From positions 434,001-498,000 of the forward strand of contig CAXXWR010000006.1 of assembly GCA_963666805.2 (NCBI GenBank): a stretch of DNA of 64,000 bases, read 5' to 3'. Made by a program: the position numbers and the translations under genes. This document shows, piece after piece, positions 1 to 9,165 of the stretch; the stretch's first letter is position 1; each line of letters opens with the position of its first letter. Under the pieces are notes generated by a model. The model saw nothing but the letters and a program-made list of their open reading frames with translations. It searched no databases and was not told the origin of the DNA. Origin of the DNA: Fusibacter sp963666805 (GTDB lineage: Bacteria > Bacillota > Clostridia > Peptostreptococcales > Acidaminobacteraceae).

Positions 1-2
1 AT

Positions 3-959
3 TTATCCATTGAAACATTTATCGATGCCACAATTATAGAAAAAGGAAATGTGGTTATTCCTGCAAGACTTTTTACAGAACTTATTAAAAAATTACCACA
101 TGGTGAAATAGAAATAGACATCAATGAAAATAATGTTGCAACTATTTCTTGCATGGAATCACAATATAAAATCGTGGGTCTACCAGGTAATGAATATCCT
201 GAACTCCCTAAAATTGATGACAATCAATCCATCCTAATAGACAAAGAACTTTTCAGTAATATGATTAGACAAACAACCTTCGCGATTTCACAGGATGAAT
301 CAAGACCTATCCTTACAGGTGCTTTACTAGAAATTGAAAATGGTCAATTTAACATGGTTGCAATTGATGGTTTTAGAATGGCAATAAAAAAAGCCTTTAT
401 TAAAACAGATCTAGTGAATAAAGCCGTTGTTCCTGGTAGAACACTCAATGAAATCAATAAGCTGACCTCACAAGTTGATTCAAAAGGTGATCTTAAAATT
501 GCTTTTGATGATAAACAAGTCCTCTTTGTTATGAATCAAGTGAAGATTTATTCTCGTCTATTAGCAGGTGAATTCATCAACTATCAACAAATATTGCCCA
601 AAGAACATCAGTCGCTTGTCAAAGTAAAAACAGATGACTTTTTAACTGCTATTGACCGTTCATTCCTCATGGCAAGAGAAAACAAGAATGTTGCCATTAA
701 ATTAGATATCAAAGATGAAGTGATTGAAATTTCATCTAATTCAGAAATGGGAAGTTCTACAGAACATGTACACATCGCTCTTGAGGGACAAGATTTAGAA
801 ATTGGATTTAATCCGAAATATTTAATTGATGCCCTTAAAATTATAGATAGTGAAGAAGTCTTTTTAGAATTTAATAACAATGTAAGTCCTTGTATTATGA
901 AACCAACAGACAACGATTTTTATACCTATCTTGTATTACCGTGTAGAATATCTAAATAG
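3..959 (+). CDS. dnaN: DNA polymerase III sliding clamp (beta), 5'-truncated by window edge
   Basis: This is the ring-shaped processivity clamp that tethers DNA polymerase III to the template. The reading frame is open from the first bases, so the gene starts outside the window: 318 residues are visible against about 366 in the family, meaning roughly the first 50 are missing. Family landmarks include the Q-DESRPILTGALLEI stretch and the C-terminal end YLVLPCRISK, which closely resembles the usual clamp C-terminus. It is followed by yaaA, recF, gyrB and gyrA, the classic order next to the chromosome origin. An apparent GTG start at 51 is an internal valine. A hairpin with a T-run follows the stop codon. 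Confidence 0.96.
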   Translation, partial: LSIETFIDATIIEKGNVVIPARLFTELIKKLPHGEIEIDINENNVATISCMESQYKIVGLPGNEYPELPKIDDNQSILIDKELFSNMIRQTTFAISQDESRPILTGALLEIENGQFNMVAIDGFRMAIKKAFIKTDLVNKAVVPGRTLNEINKLTSQVDSKGDLKIAFDDKQVLFVMNQVKIYSRLLAGEFINYQQILPKEHQSLVKVKTDDFLTAIDRSFLMARENKNVAIKLDIKDEVIEISSNSEMGSSTEHVHIALEGQDLEIGFNPKYLIDALKIIDSEEVFLEFNNNVSPCIMKPTDNDFYTYLVLPCRISK

Positions 960-968
960 AACGAATCA

Positions 969-1007
969 TTTGAGTTTGTGGAGACGTCTACAAACTCAAA
1001 TGTTTTT
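969..1007 (+). terminator. Intrinsic terminator or attenuator between dnaN and yaaA
   Basis: TTTGAGTTTGT (969-979) pairs perfectly with ACAAACTCAAA (990-1000). The helix extends inward by three more pairs including one G-T, around a GACG loop. A run TGTTTTT follows at 1001-1007. The yaaA ribosome-binding site begins only a few bases later, so yaaA cannot have a promoter downstream of this hairpin; partial read-through or RNA processing is implied. Confidence 0.8.
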
Positions 1008-1022
1008 AAAAAGGAGCGTCTA

Positions 1023-1265
1023 ATGAGAATTGAAATAGAAACGGATTTTATAAAGTTAGATCAACTGCTTAAATTTTCAACAGTAGTTGATAGTGGTGGT
1101 GTAGCCAAAGTCTTTATTGCAGATGGTTTTGTAGCCGTTAATGATGAAACTTGCACCATGCGAGGTAAAAAAATAAAAGCGGGTGATCGTGTATCCGTCT
1201 ATATTCCTGATGAAGAAGGCAATATTAGCGAAGTTATAGAACTTGACATCGTTAAGAAGGGGTAA
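1023..1265 (+). CDS. yaaA: S4-domain RNA-binding protein YaaA
   Basis: A small S4-type RNA-binding protein of 80 residues, the usual length for the YaaA family found between dnaN and recF. The S4 fold is visible in the segment LDQLLKFSTVVDSGGVAKVF followed by VNDETCTMRGKKIKAGDRV, the typical pattern of the S4 loop that binds structured RNA. The chosen start is the ATG at 1023, preceded by AAAGGAG at 1009-1015. A GTG further upstream at 978 is in frame but lies inside the terminator hairpin. Its precise RNA target is not known from sequence; a role in ribosome or replication control is only inferred from the context. recF follows after 3 bases. Confidence 0.88.
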   Translation: MRIEIETDFIKLDQLLKFSTVVDSGGVAKVFIADGFVAVNDETCTMRGKKIKAGDRVSVYIPDEEGNISEVIELDIVKKG

Positions 1266-1268
1266 AAC

Positions 1269-2375
1269 TTGTTTATCAAGAGCATTAAAGTCAAAAATTA
1301 TCGAAATTACAATGAAACAATGATTGAACTCGACAAGGCACTCAACATTATTGTTGGAGATAATGCACAAGGTAAAACCAATCTTTTAGAGGCCATTTAC
1401 GTTTCAGGTTTTGCCAAATCCTTTAGGACCAATAAAGACGGGGAACTTGTGGCATTTGATGCCTTGTTTAATCATGTCAAAATTGAGATAGAAAAAGACA
1501 ATGGCTACAATGAAATCATTGAATTTAGAATCCATAGAAATGGTAAAAAAGAATTCTTAGTCAATGGGGTCAATATCACTAAAATCTCTGAACTTTTAGG
1601 CACTGTCAATATTATATTGTTTTATCCAGATGACTTAAAATTAATAAAGGACAGTCCCAGTGAAAGACGTAAATTTTTAAATAGGGAATTGTCACATATT
1701 AGCAAACTTTATTGTTCTAATATCATTGAATACAATAAAATTTTGAACCAACGGAATGAACTCCTTAAAAAAGCGATGTATCACGAAAGTTTATTGGATA
1801 CTATTGAGATATGGAATGAGCAATTGGCAGACAAGGGGGCTAAAATTATTCAAAAACGCCTTCAGTTCATCGAAAAATTAGGTCGTATAAGCCATCAAAT
1901 CCATAGTAAAATAACGAATAACAAAGAAAATTTAGCTTTAAGGTACATTACTGCAGTGAACAATACCCAAAATTATGATACAATAAAGGGTAACCTGATA
2001 TCCTTATTAGAACGTCAATTTGAAACGGATAAAAAGAGAGGCTATACATCTGTTGGGCCTCATCGAGATGATCTTGAGATTCTCATTAATGAGATTAATA
2101 TTAAAGCTTTTGGTTCTCAAGGGCAGCAACGAACAGCTGCATTATCCCTTAAATTATCAGAAATTAATATTATTAAAGAAGAGGTAGGTGAGTCACCTAT
2201 CCTTTTATTGGATGATGTCATGAGCGAATTAGATCAGAAACGTCAAAAAGATCTGATTTATGCCATGAAAGATATTCAAACTATAATTACAACCACAGAG
2301 ATTGACAATCTGTTGGATGATTATATCAATGCTTCTAAAATTATAAAAATAAAAAATGGAAGTGTTTTAACTTAA
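1269..2375 (+). CDS. recF: DNA replication and repair protein RecF
   Basis: RecF is an SMC-like ATPase that helps load RecA at single-strand gaps. The 368-residue length is normal. Walker A is GDNAQGKT at residues 30-37, a signature-like FGSQGQQRTAALSLKLSE lies near residue 280, and Walker B is ILLLDDVMSELD near residue 315. The start is a TTG at 1269, supported by the Shine-Dalgarno AAGAAGGGG that overlaps the end of yaaA; ATG starts further in would cut the first beta strand. Three bases separate it from yaaA, so the two are translationally linked. A 45-base gap then leads to gyrB. Confidence 0.96.
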   Translation: MFIKSIKVKNYRNYNETMIELDKALNIIVGDNAQGKTNLLEAIYVSGFAKSFRTNKDGELVAFDALFNHVKIEIEKDNGYNEIIEFRIHRNGKKEFLVNGVNITKISELLGTVNIILFYPDDLKLIKDSPSERRKFLNRELSHISKLYCSNIIEYNKILNQRNELLKKAMYHESLLDTIEIWNEQLADKGAKIIQKRLQFIEKLGRISHQIHSKITNNKENLALRYITAVNNTQNYDTIKGNLISLLERQFETDKKRGYTSVGPHRDDLEILINEINIKAFGSQGQQRTAALSLKLSEINIIKEEVGESPILLLDDVMSELDQKRQKDLIYAMKDIQTIITTTEIDNLLDDYINASKIIKIKNGSVLT

Positions 2376-2420
2376 GGCGTAGTCTATTAGGACTATCGTC
2401 TTTTGGTGTAGGAGGTAGAA

Positions 2421-4334
2421 ATGTCAAATCAAGAATATAATGCTGATCAGATACAGGTTCTTGAAGGATTAGAAGCCGTTCGTAAAAGACCGGGAATGTA
2501 TATTGGTTCAACCAGTGCAAGAGGTCTTCATCATCTTGTTTACGAAATCGTTGATAACAGTGTTGATGAAGCCTTAGCTGGCTATTGTAATTCCATTAAC
2601 ATTACAATCGAAAAAGATAACATTATCACTGTAGAAGATGATGGTAGAGGGATGCCAATTGATCTTCACCATAAGATGAATAAACCTGCAGTTGAGGTTA
2701 TTCATACAATACTGCATGCAGGTGGAAAATTTGGTGGCGGAGGATACAAAGTTTCTGGTGGACTCCATGGTGTAGGTGCATCTGTTGTAAATGCCCTTTC
2801 AGAATGGTTTATCGTTGAAGTCAAAAGAGGGGGTCAAATCCATCAAATTGGCTTTGAAAGAGGTAAAACAGTTACGCCACTTCATGTCGTTGGTGAACTT
2901 GAAAATGACACTATCACCGGGACCAAAACCTCATTTAAAGCAGATTCACTTATTTTTGAAACCTTAGATTATGAATTTGGTATATTGGAATCACGTTTAA
3001 GAGAACTTGCTTTTTTAAACAAGGGGATTGAAATAAAATTAACAGATAATAGACATGAAGACATTAAATCAGTGCGTTTTCACTACGAAGGCGGGATTAA
3101 AGAATTTGTACATTATCTTAATATCAACCGTAAGCCGATTCAAGAAGACGTTATTTATGCAGAAACAAACAATGAAGGTAGTAATGTAGAACTCGCAATG
3201 CAGTATACTGATAGTTACTCAGAAAACCTTTTTACCTTTGCGAATAATATTCATACCCATGAAGGTGGAACACATCTTGTAGGCTTTAAATCAGCTCTTA
3301 CACGTGTCATTAACGATTATGGCCGTAAAAAGGGACTGATTAAAGAAAAAGATGAAAATCTAACAGGTGAAGATGTCCGTGAAGGCTTAACGGCTATTAT
3401 TTCTGTAAAGCTAGAAGAACCTCAATTTGAAGGCCAAACAAAGACTAAATTAGGAAATTCTGAAATCAGAGGGATTGTTGATTCAGCTGCTTCAGAATTA
3501 TTGCAACACTACTTAGAAGAAAATCCTAATCAAGCCAAGGTAATCATTGATAAATGTTTAAAATCAGCTAAAGCCAGAGAAGCCGCTAGAAAAGCCAGAG
3601 AGCTTACCCGAAGAAAAGGGGTACTTGATGGTTTAACCCTTCCAGGGAAACTTGCGGATTGTCAAGAAAGAGATCCTGCCAAATCAGAAATCTACATTGT
3701 CGAAGGGGATTCGGCGGGTGGATCAGCTAAAATGGGCCGTGACCGTTCAACACAAGCGATTTTACCACTTAGAGGTAAAATTATGAACGTAGAAAAAGCC
3801 AACTATAGCCGTATTTTTAATTCGCAAGAAATTAGAGCCATGATTACAGCCTTTGGTTGCGGAATTGGTGATGAATTTGATGTGTCAAAACTCAGATATC
3901 ATAAAATCTTTATTATGACGGATGCCGATGTCGATGGAGCGCATATTAGAACACTTATTTTAACCTTCTTATTTAGATTTATGAGACCCTTGATTGAACA
4001 GGGCCATATTTATATTGCTATGCCACCTCTTTATCAAGTTAAAAAAAATAAATCAGTCTACTATACCTATTCTGATGAAGAACTTGGAAGACTGCTTAAT
4101 CATGTAGGCAGACAAGGCATTTCCTTACAGCGTTACAAAGGTCTTGGTGAAATGAATCCAGAACAACTTTGGGCAACCACTATGGACCCAGAAGCGAGAA
4201 CGATTGTAAGAGTTAATATTGAAGATGCAGCAGAAGCAGATTTGATTTTCTCAACCTTAATGGGAGAAAAAGTTGAACCAAGAAGAGAATTTATTGAACG
4301 TAATGCAAAATATGTTACAAATCTTGATATCTAG
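2421..4334 (+). CDS. gyrB: DNA gyrase subunit B
   Basis: The ATPase subunit of DNA gyrase, which introduces negative supercoils using ATP. At 637 residues it is the usual short Gram-positive form without the enterobacterial insertion. The GHKL ATPase domain shows RKRPGMYIGST and EIVDNSVDEA at the N-terminus and GGLHGVGASVVNALS after it. The Toprim domain carries EGDSAGGSA with catalytic E428 and the metal motif D501-x-D503-x-D505, followed by the QRYKGLGEMN block. The ATG at 2421 has a GGAGGT Shine-Dalgarno eight bases upstream. It forms the supercoiling operon with gyrA, 12 bases downstream. Confidence 0.98.
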   Translation: MSNQEYNADQIQVLEGLEAVRKRPGMYIGSTSARGLHHLVYEIVDNSVDEALAGYCNSINITIEKDNIITVEDDGRGMPIDLHHKMNKPAVEVIHTILHAGGKFGGGGYKVSGGLHGVGASVVNALSEWFIVEVKRGGQIHQIGFERGKTVTPLHVVGELENDTITGTKTSFKADSLIFETLDYEFGILESRLRELAFLNKGIEIKLTDNRHEDIKSVRFHYEGGIKEFVHYLNINRKPIQEDVIYAETNNEGSNVELAMQYTDSYSENLFTFANNIHTHEGGTHLVGFKSALTRVINDYGRKKGLIKEKDENLTGEDVREGLTAIISVKLEEPQFEGQTKTKLGNSEIRGIVDSAASELLQHYLEENPNQAKVIIDKCLKSAKAREAARKARELTRRKGVLDGLTLPGKLADCQERDPAKSEIYIVEGDSAGGSAKMGRDRSTQAILPLRGKIMNVEKANYSRIFNSQEIRAMITAFGCGIGDEFDVSKLRYHKIFIMTDADVDGAHIRTLILTFLFRFMRPLIEQGHIYIAMPPLYQVKKNKSVYYTYSDEELGRLLNHVGRQGISLQRYKGLGEMNPEQLWATTMDPEARTIVRVNIEDAAEADLIFSTLMGEKVEPRREFIERNAKYVTNLDI

Positions 4335-4346
4335 GAGGATTGAACA

Positions 4347-6902
4347 GTGAGTGACGAAAAAAATGAATTTATAGATACCAGTTTGGAGTCAGAGAAAAAA
4401 GAAACGATAATCCATGTAGATATCTTAGAAGAAATGAAAAAATCATATATTGATTATGCCATGAGTGTTATAGTGGCGCGTGCCCTTCCAGATGCACGTG
4501 ATGGTTTAAAACCTGTCCACAGAAGAATACTTTATGCCATGAACGATATTAACTTTACACATGATAAACCCCATCGTAAATCAGCACGTATCGTAGGGGA
4601 AGTTATTGGTAAGTACCATCCCCATGGTGACAGTTCAATTTATAATGCCATGGTGCGTTTTGCACAGGACTTTTCAATGCGTTATCCCCTAGTAGATGGT
4701 CATGGAAACTTTGGATCAATTGATGGTGACTCAGCTGCTGCCATGCGTTATACCGAAGCCAGAATGACTAAATTTGCAGGTGAACTTTTAAGAGATATTG
4801 AAAAAGAGACCGTTAATTTTGGACCTAACTTTGATGAAACCATTAAAGAACCGCTTGTTTTACCAAGCCGTTTTCCTAACCTTTTAGTCAATGGTTCTAA
4901 TGGGATTGCTGTAGGTATGGCAACGTCTATTCCACCTCATAATTTAAATGAAGTGATTGATGGTGCGATTAAACTGATGGATGATCCAGAAGCGGATGTT
5001 TACGATTTGATGGATATCATCAAAGGGCCGGATTTCCCTACCGGTGCTGAAATTATGGGTATTGAAGGCATCAAAAGAGCCTATAGAACCGGCCGTGGTC
5101 GAGTTATCATTCGCTCAAAAGCAGAAATTGAAGAAATGCGTAATGGTAAAAGCCGTATTGTCATAACAGAAATACCTTTTCAAGTGAATAAATCAAGAAT
5201 GATTGAAGGCATTGCAGATCTCGTTCGTAATAAGCGCGTAGAGGGAATTACTGATCTTAGAGATGAAAGTAATAGAGATGGTATTCGCGTGGTGATTGAA
5301 CTTAGAAAAGATGTTAACGCCAATATCATGTTGAATCAGCTTTATAAAAATAGCCAATTACAAGTAACTTTTTCTATTATCAATCTTGCTCTCGTAGAAG
5401 GTGAGCCACGTGTTCTCAATCTTAGGGAAATGCTTTCGGTTTATATTGAACATCAAAAAGAAGTCGAAACGCGTCGGGTTCAATTTGACCTTAAAAAGGC
5501 CAAAGCACGTGCCCATTTACTTGAAGGCTATCGTATTGCAATTGATAATATTGATGAAGTCATCCATATTATCAGAAATGCTTATAATGATGCAGAAGAA
5601 CGTTTAATGGAACGTTTTGGTCTTTCACCAGAACAAGCCAAAGCTATTGTTGATATGAGACTGAGAAGACTTCAAGGCTTAGAACGTGAAAAAATAGAAA
5701 ATGAATATGCAGAGATTATGAAACTCATTTCTTATCTTGAAAGTCTCCTTGCAGATGAATCTTTATTATTAGGTATTATTAGAGATGAGCTTCTTCGTAT
5801 TAAAAAACAATATGGGGATGAACGTCGTACAGAAATCAGTATTAATCCAGATGAAATTGACTATGAAGATTTGATCGAAGAAGATGAAGTGGTTATTACA
5901 CTCACTCATGCGGGCTATATCAAAAGAGTTTCAACGGGTGAATATGTTTCTCAAAAAAGAGGTGGACGAGGCAAAACAGGCCTATCTACAAGAGAAGAAG
6001 ACTTTGTTAAAGATATCTTCACGACCTCTACACATGATTACCTTTTATTCTTTACAAGCTATGGAAAAGTATACCGTATGAAGGCTTACCGTATTCCAGA
6101 TGGTTCTAGAATTTCAAAAGGAACAGCGATCGTTAATCTCTTGCCACTTGAGCCAGAAGAAACAGTGACAGCTATCGTACCTGTTAAAGATTTTGAAAAC
6201 GGTTATTTAACCTTCTGTACAAGAAATGGTGTCATTAAGAAAACACCCGTTTTTCAATTTGATACTTCTCGTAAGACCGGGCTTATTGCCATCAGTTTAA
6301 GAGAAGATGACCAATTAATTGCCGTAAAGAGAACAACTGGTGATAACGATGTCATTATTATTACCCATAAAGGTAAATCTATTCGCTTTAACGAAGAAGA
6401 TGTAAGAGCAATGGGAAGAACGGCGTCAGGGGTAAGAGGGATTAAACTCATGCCAAATGACCATGCCATTGATATGGATATCGTCACTGAAACTGGAAAA
6501 CTCCTTGTTGTTTCTGAAGGTGGCTATGGTAAGAGAACGGCTCTTAAAGAATACCGTACTCAAACCAGAGGCGGTAAAGGAATTATTACCTATAACATTA
6601 ACTCTAAAACAGGTAGCCTTGTGGGTGCTAAAGTTGTAGATGACAATGAAGACCTCATGATTATTAATGATAATGGTGTCCTCATTCGAATTAAAGTTGA
6701 TGATATTTCAGTGAGTGGTCGTATCACATCAGGAGTTAAACTCATGCGTGTAGATGATGAGACAAGATTAGTGGCAATCGCTAAAATTGGTGAATCAGAA
6801 GACGAAGATGACGAAGCACTTGAAGTGATCGAATCAAACGCTACAGAAGAAACAGTAACAGAAGAAATGATTGAAACAAGAGAAGAAGAGATTGAAGAAT
6901 AG
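4347..6902 (+). CDS. gyrA: DNA gyrase subunit A
   Basis: The DNA-cutting subunit of gyrase, partner of GyrB. At 851 residues it has the winged-helix and tower domain with catalytic Tyr135 in RYTEARMT, and a C-terminal beta-pinwheel for DNA wrapping with the GyrA box QKRGGRG at 536-542. The tail is strongly acidic (EDEDDEALEV and further glutamates). The GTG start at 4347 has AGGAGG just upstream. In the quinolone-binding region HPHGDSSIYNAMVR, Ser96 matches E. coli Ser83 but Asn100 sits where E. coli has Asp87 and many Firmicutes have Glu. A strong hairpin terminator ends the operon. Confidence 0.98.
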   Translation: MSDEKNEFIDTSLESEKKETIIHVDILEEMKKSYIDYAMSVIVARALPDARDGLKPVHRRILYAMNDINFTHDKPHRKSARIVGEVIGKYHPHGDSSIYNAMVRFAQDFSMRYPLVDGHGNFGSIDGDSAAAMRYTEARMTKFAGELLRDIEKETVNFGPNFDETIKEPLVLPSRFPNLLVNGSNGIAVGMATSIPPHNLNEVIDGAIKLMDDPEADVYDLMDIIKGPDFPTGAEIMGIEGIKRAYRTGRGRVIIRSKAEIEEMRNGKSRIVITEIPFQVNKSRMIEGIADLVRNKRVEGITDLRDESNRDGIRVVIELRKDVNANIMLNQLYKNSQLQVTFSIINLALVEGEPRVLNLREMLSVYIEHQKEVETRRVQFDLKKAKARAHLLEGYRIAIDNIDEVIHIIRNAYNDAEERLMERFGLSPEQAKAIVDMRLRRLQGLEREKIENEYAEIMKLISYLESLLADESLLLGIIRDELLRIKKQYGDERRTEISINPDEIDYEDLIEEDEVVITLTHAGYIKRVSTGEYVSQKRGGRGKTGLSTREEDFVKDIFTTSTHDYLLFFTSYGKVYRMKAYRIPDGSRISKGTAIVNLLPLEPEETVTAIVPVKDFENGYLTFCTRNGVIKKTPVFQFDTSRKTGLIAISLREDDQLIAVKRTTGDNDVIIITHKGKSIRFNEEDVRAMGRTASGVRGIKLMPNDHAIDMDIVTETGKLLVVSEGGYGKRTALKEYRTQTRGGKGIITYNINSKTGSLVGAKVVDDNEDLMIINDNGVLIRIKVDDISVSGRITSGVKLMRVDDETRLVAIAKIGESEDEDDEALEVIESNATEETVTEEMIETREEEIEE

Positions 6903-6915
6903 TTATAAAAAATAT

Positions 6916-6966
6916 AAAACCACTCGTGGAAGTATCATTGATACGGAAACGAGTGGTTTTTTTATA
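6916..6966. terminator. Strong bidirectional terminator after gyrA
   Basis: A 12-bp perfect stem, AAAACCACTCGT (6916-6927) with ACGAGTGGTTTT (6949-6960), carries a second small inner hairpin GTATC-ATT-GATAC (6932-6944). T-runs lie on the plus strand at 6957-6963 and, read on the minus strand, beyond 6916. It can therefore stop both the gyrA transcript and the convergent membrane-protein gene. Confidence 0.9.
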
Positions 6967-6994
6967 GCATTTTTAAAAAGTGCCTATGATGACA

Positions 6995-8629
6995 TTATAA
7001 GAACATCATCGTATATGGAATTAAGAAAATCAGCATGAGAAACATTTCAATGAGAAAAAAGAAACCAAAACGGGGAATAAAGTGTGAATCTGGATTTTTT
7101 CTAGTAAAGAGCCATAGGCAGAGTCCTGAAATAAGAGTTGTAATCAAACCCGTTAGGAATAGACCGATGCCGTTAGATAAATGGAGAGGAGTGTCTCCAT
7201 AATTGAGATGGCTATAGATAAAGTCACTTTGATTAACCCAGAGATAGCGAGCCTTAAAAATCAAATAAGTGATAATGGCGATGCCCAGCATCCTATTTTG
7301 ATGCCGTTCTACCCAACTCATTTTAATGATAGCCACTGGGATGATAATCAAAATAACAGGAATCATTAAAGAAATAAGCGGGACAAAAAGTGGCATAATA
7401 CTTGATGGAATAAAAGTAAGGGCATTAAGGAGAATATTTATATATTCAGCCCAGTCCATATGACTCTGGCTCTCCTTGATAATCTCCCTTGCATTAGAAG
7501 AGAGATAAAGTGTATTTTCACCATTGGTGATTTCATTGGTAATCAAGTATAAATTGCCTTGATTTTGAAACCAGACGGCATTGGCAGCTGCCACATTAGA
7601 CTTAGTATGAGCGATGTAAGTCTGATTGTCAAAGCCACTGGTTACTACATTTGTGTAAGTTTTTCGATTAGATCCGATTGCTTTTTTACCGATAAAAGTC
7701 GACTGATTGACACTTATCCTAACTTCATTTTCGATTTTAACAAATTGAAGATGGGGCGTATAACTCGACGTATTAAATTGATAGTGATTAAGAATGTTGA
7801 CTTTAGAGGCATCAAGTTCATAAATAAAATGGTAATTTTCAGCAAATTTTTTATTTTTAAGCGTCATAGCACAGTAAAGTTTATCTTGATTAGAAAAAGC
7901 AACTGCATTAACAGAGATCGTTCCAGGAATAAGGGGTAATTTTTCTAATTCATATTCTTCAGTGGTTTGGTTTGAACGATCATAAGTCATTACACCAGAA
8001 TAGTAATTGCCATTATCATATTTAAGAAATGCAATATCATACTGTGAGGTAGAGGCGTTAAAATCGAAGCTGTACTGCTCAAACTTTGGACTATCACTTA
8101 TTGTAAGTTCCTCATTGCCATCCAATAGTGTCAAACTATGATTTTTATAATACATCGCTTGACCGTGATTAAGGGTAATGTTTTCAATATTATCTTGAAT
8201 TATATTTTGAAATTCTAAATCACTTAGTGTATCATTTAAAGTAAAGTAAGCCAGTTCAGATTGATTACACAGTATGAGAGAAATCGTTTGATCTTCTAGT
8301 TGTCCCACTGAAATTTCAGTAAAATCATGGTCATAGTCGCTTATATCAAACGACTTAACTGTTTCAAAAGCACCTTTTTCTTTCAGTTTTAAGACTGTAA
8401 GCGTATGATTGATTTTTTCAATCAAATACGAAGACTCATTAACAGTTAAAACATCATAATAAGGGCTATAGTAGTTATCATCTGAGGCAATGGTTTCAAT
8501 AGGTATATTTCTTGACCAATGATCGCTGGGTAATTTAATATCATCTTTATAGATGACCTGAGCCATCAGTAAGACTCCAATAATAGCAGATAATATAATG
8601 ACAGATTGCCATTTGATGATTTTTTTCAT
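6995..8629 (-). CDS. Unrecognised membrane protein with large extracytoplasmic domain
   Basis: I do not recognise a family. The 544-residue product starts with a signal anchor at about residues 6-24. A long polar, beta-rich region follows (about 25-390) with many Tyr, Asn and Ser residues and evenly spaced short hydrophobic strands, compatible with a beta-propeller-like sensor domain outside the cell. The C-terminal 150 residues hold four or five membrane segments, including a very hydrophobic Pro-rich stretch LIPVILIIIPVAI. The ATG at 8629 is chosen because GGAGGT lies seven bases upstream; an in-frame TTG four codons earlier would contain this site. It is monocistronic and converges on gyrA. 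A transport or sensing role would be a guess. Confidence 0.75.
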   Translation of the reverse strand: MKKIIKWQSVIILSAIIGVLLMAQVIYKDDIKLPSDHWSRNIPIETIASDDNYYSPYYDVLTVNESSYLIEKINHTLTVLKLKEKGAFETVKSFDISDYDHDFTEISVGQLEDQTISLILCNQSELAYFTLNDTLSDLEFQNIIQDNIENITLNHGQAMYYKNHSLTLLDGNEELTISDSPKFEQYSFDFNASTSQYDIAFLKYDNGNYYSGVMTYDRSNQTTEEYELEKLPLIPGTISVNAVAFSNQDKLYCAMTLKNKKFAENYHFIYELDASKVNILNHYQFNTSSYTPHLQFVKIENEVRISVNQSTFIGKKAIGSNRKTYTNVVTSGFDNQTYIAHTKSNVAAANAVWFQNQGNLYLITNEITNGENTLYLSSNAREIIKESQSHMDWAEYINILLNALTFIPSSIMPLFVPLISLMIPVILIIIPVAIIKMSWVERHQNRMLGIAIITYLIFKARYLWVNQSDFIYSHLNYGDTPLHLSNGIGLFLTGLITTLISGLCLWLFTRKNPDSHFIPRFGFFFLIEMFLMLIFLIPYTMMFL

Positions 8630-8774
8630 ATTGACCTCCAAAGTGTTCGATATGTCAATAATATCAAAAAAAAGACAAAAATAAATGAAATAAAATTAAT
8701 ATTTCAAAAAATATCATATATAATAAATATAAAAATAACAAAAATTATGAGATATGGAAAACATGTAGTATAAT

Positions 8775-8791
8775 ATGAGTAATTGACTCAT
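8775..8791. promoter_or_regulatory. Inverted repeat beside a TATAAT box upstream of rsbV
   Basis: ATGAGT-aattg-ACTCAT forms a 6-bp-arm inverted repeat that starts immediately after a TATAAT hexamer at 8769-8774. The position fits an operator or a short 5' stem-loop. No good TTGACA-like -35 box lies at the correct distance; the best candidate is TTATGA at 8745. The promoter assignment is therefore weak. Confidence 0.4.
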
Positions 8792-8826
8792 TCGGATAAA
8801 TAAAATAATTAAAAGGGGGTATAAAG

Positions 8827-9141
8827 ATGTCATTAAGGCTTAATACCAATTATAATGATTCAAGTAATTCTTGGGAAGTTGAATTAATTGGAGAAATTGA
8901 CATTAATTCAAAGGCAAAGTTGAAAGAGGAGTTATTATCACTCAATGAAAAAAAACAGGCAGATTATGTTCTTAAATGTGATAATCTTGACTATATTGAT
9001 AGTACAGGATTAGGCGTACTCATTAGTTTTTATAAAAATGTTAAAATCAATGATCGCTCGGTATATTTTGAAAATTTAAAACCAAGTATTCTGAAGATAT
9101 TTTCTCTAACAGGGCTAGATAAGATTTTTCAAATACGTTAA
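8827..9141 (+). CDS. rsbV: Anti-anti-sigma factor (RsbV/SpoIIAA type)
   Basis: A 104-residue STAS-domain protein. In its dephosphorylated form this family binds the anti-sigma kinase and frees the sigma factor. The regulatory phosphorylation site is Ser59 in YIDSTGLGVL, the hallmark of the family. The ATG at 8827 follows a strong AAAGGGGG. The next two genes encode the matching anti-sigma kinase and a SigB-type sigma factor, spaced 24 and 29 bases apart, so the three form one partner-switching operon. SpoIIAA is the alternative name, but the downstream sigma factor looks like SigB rather than SigF, so RsbV is preferred. Confidence 0.85.
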   Translation: MSLRLNTNYNDSSNSWEVELIGEIDINSKAKLKEELLSLNEKKQADYVLKCDNLDYIDSTGLGVLISFYKNVKINDRSVYFENLKPSILKIFSLTGLDKIFQIR

Positions 9142-9165
9142 AACAGGGCAGAGGTGAATTAGATA

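Noticed and set aside
608..913. Antisense open frame of 101 codons within dnaN
   Set aside because: It overlaps the clamp gene completely and has no site or neighbour to support it; it is a shadow of the real frame.
7559..7939. Plus-strand frame of 126 codons opposite the large membrane protein
   Set aside because: The minus-strand frame is long, has a strong ribosome-binding site and a signal anchor; the plus-strand frame has neither.
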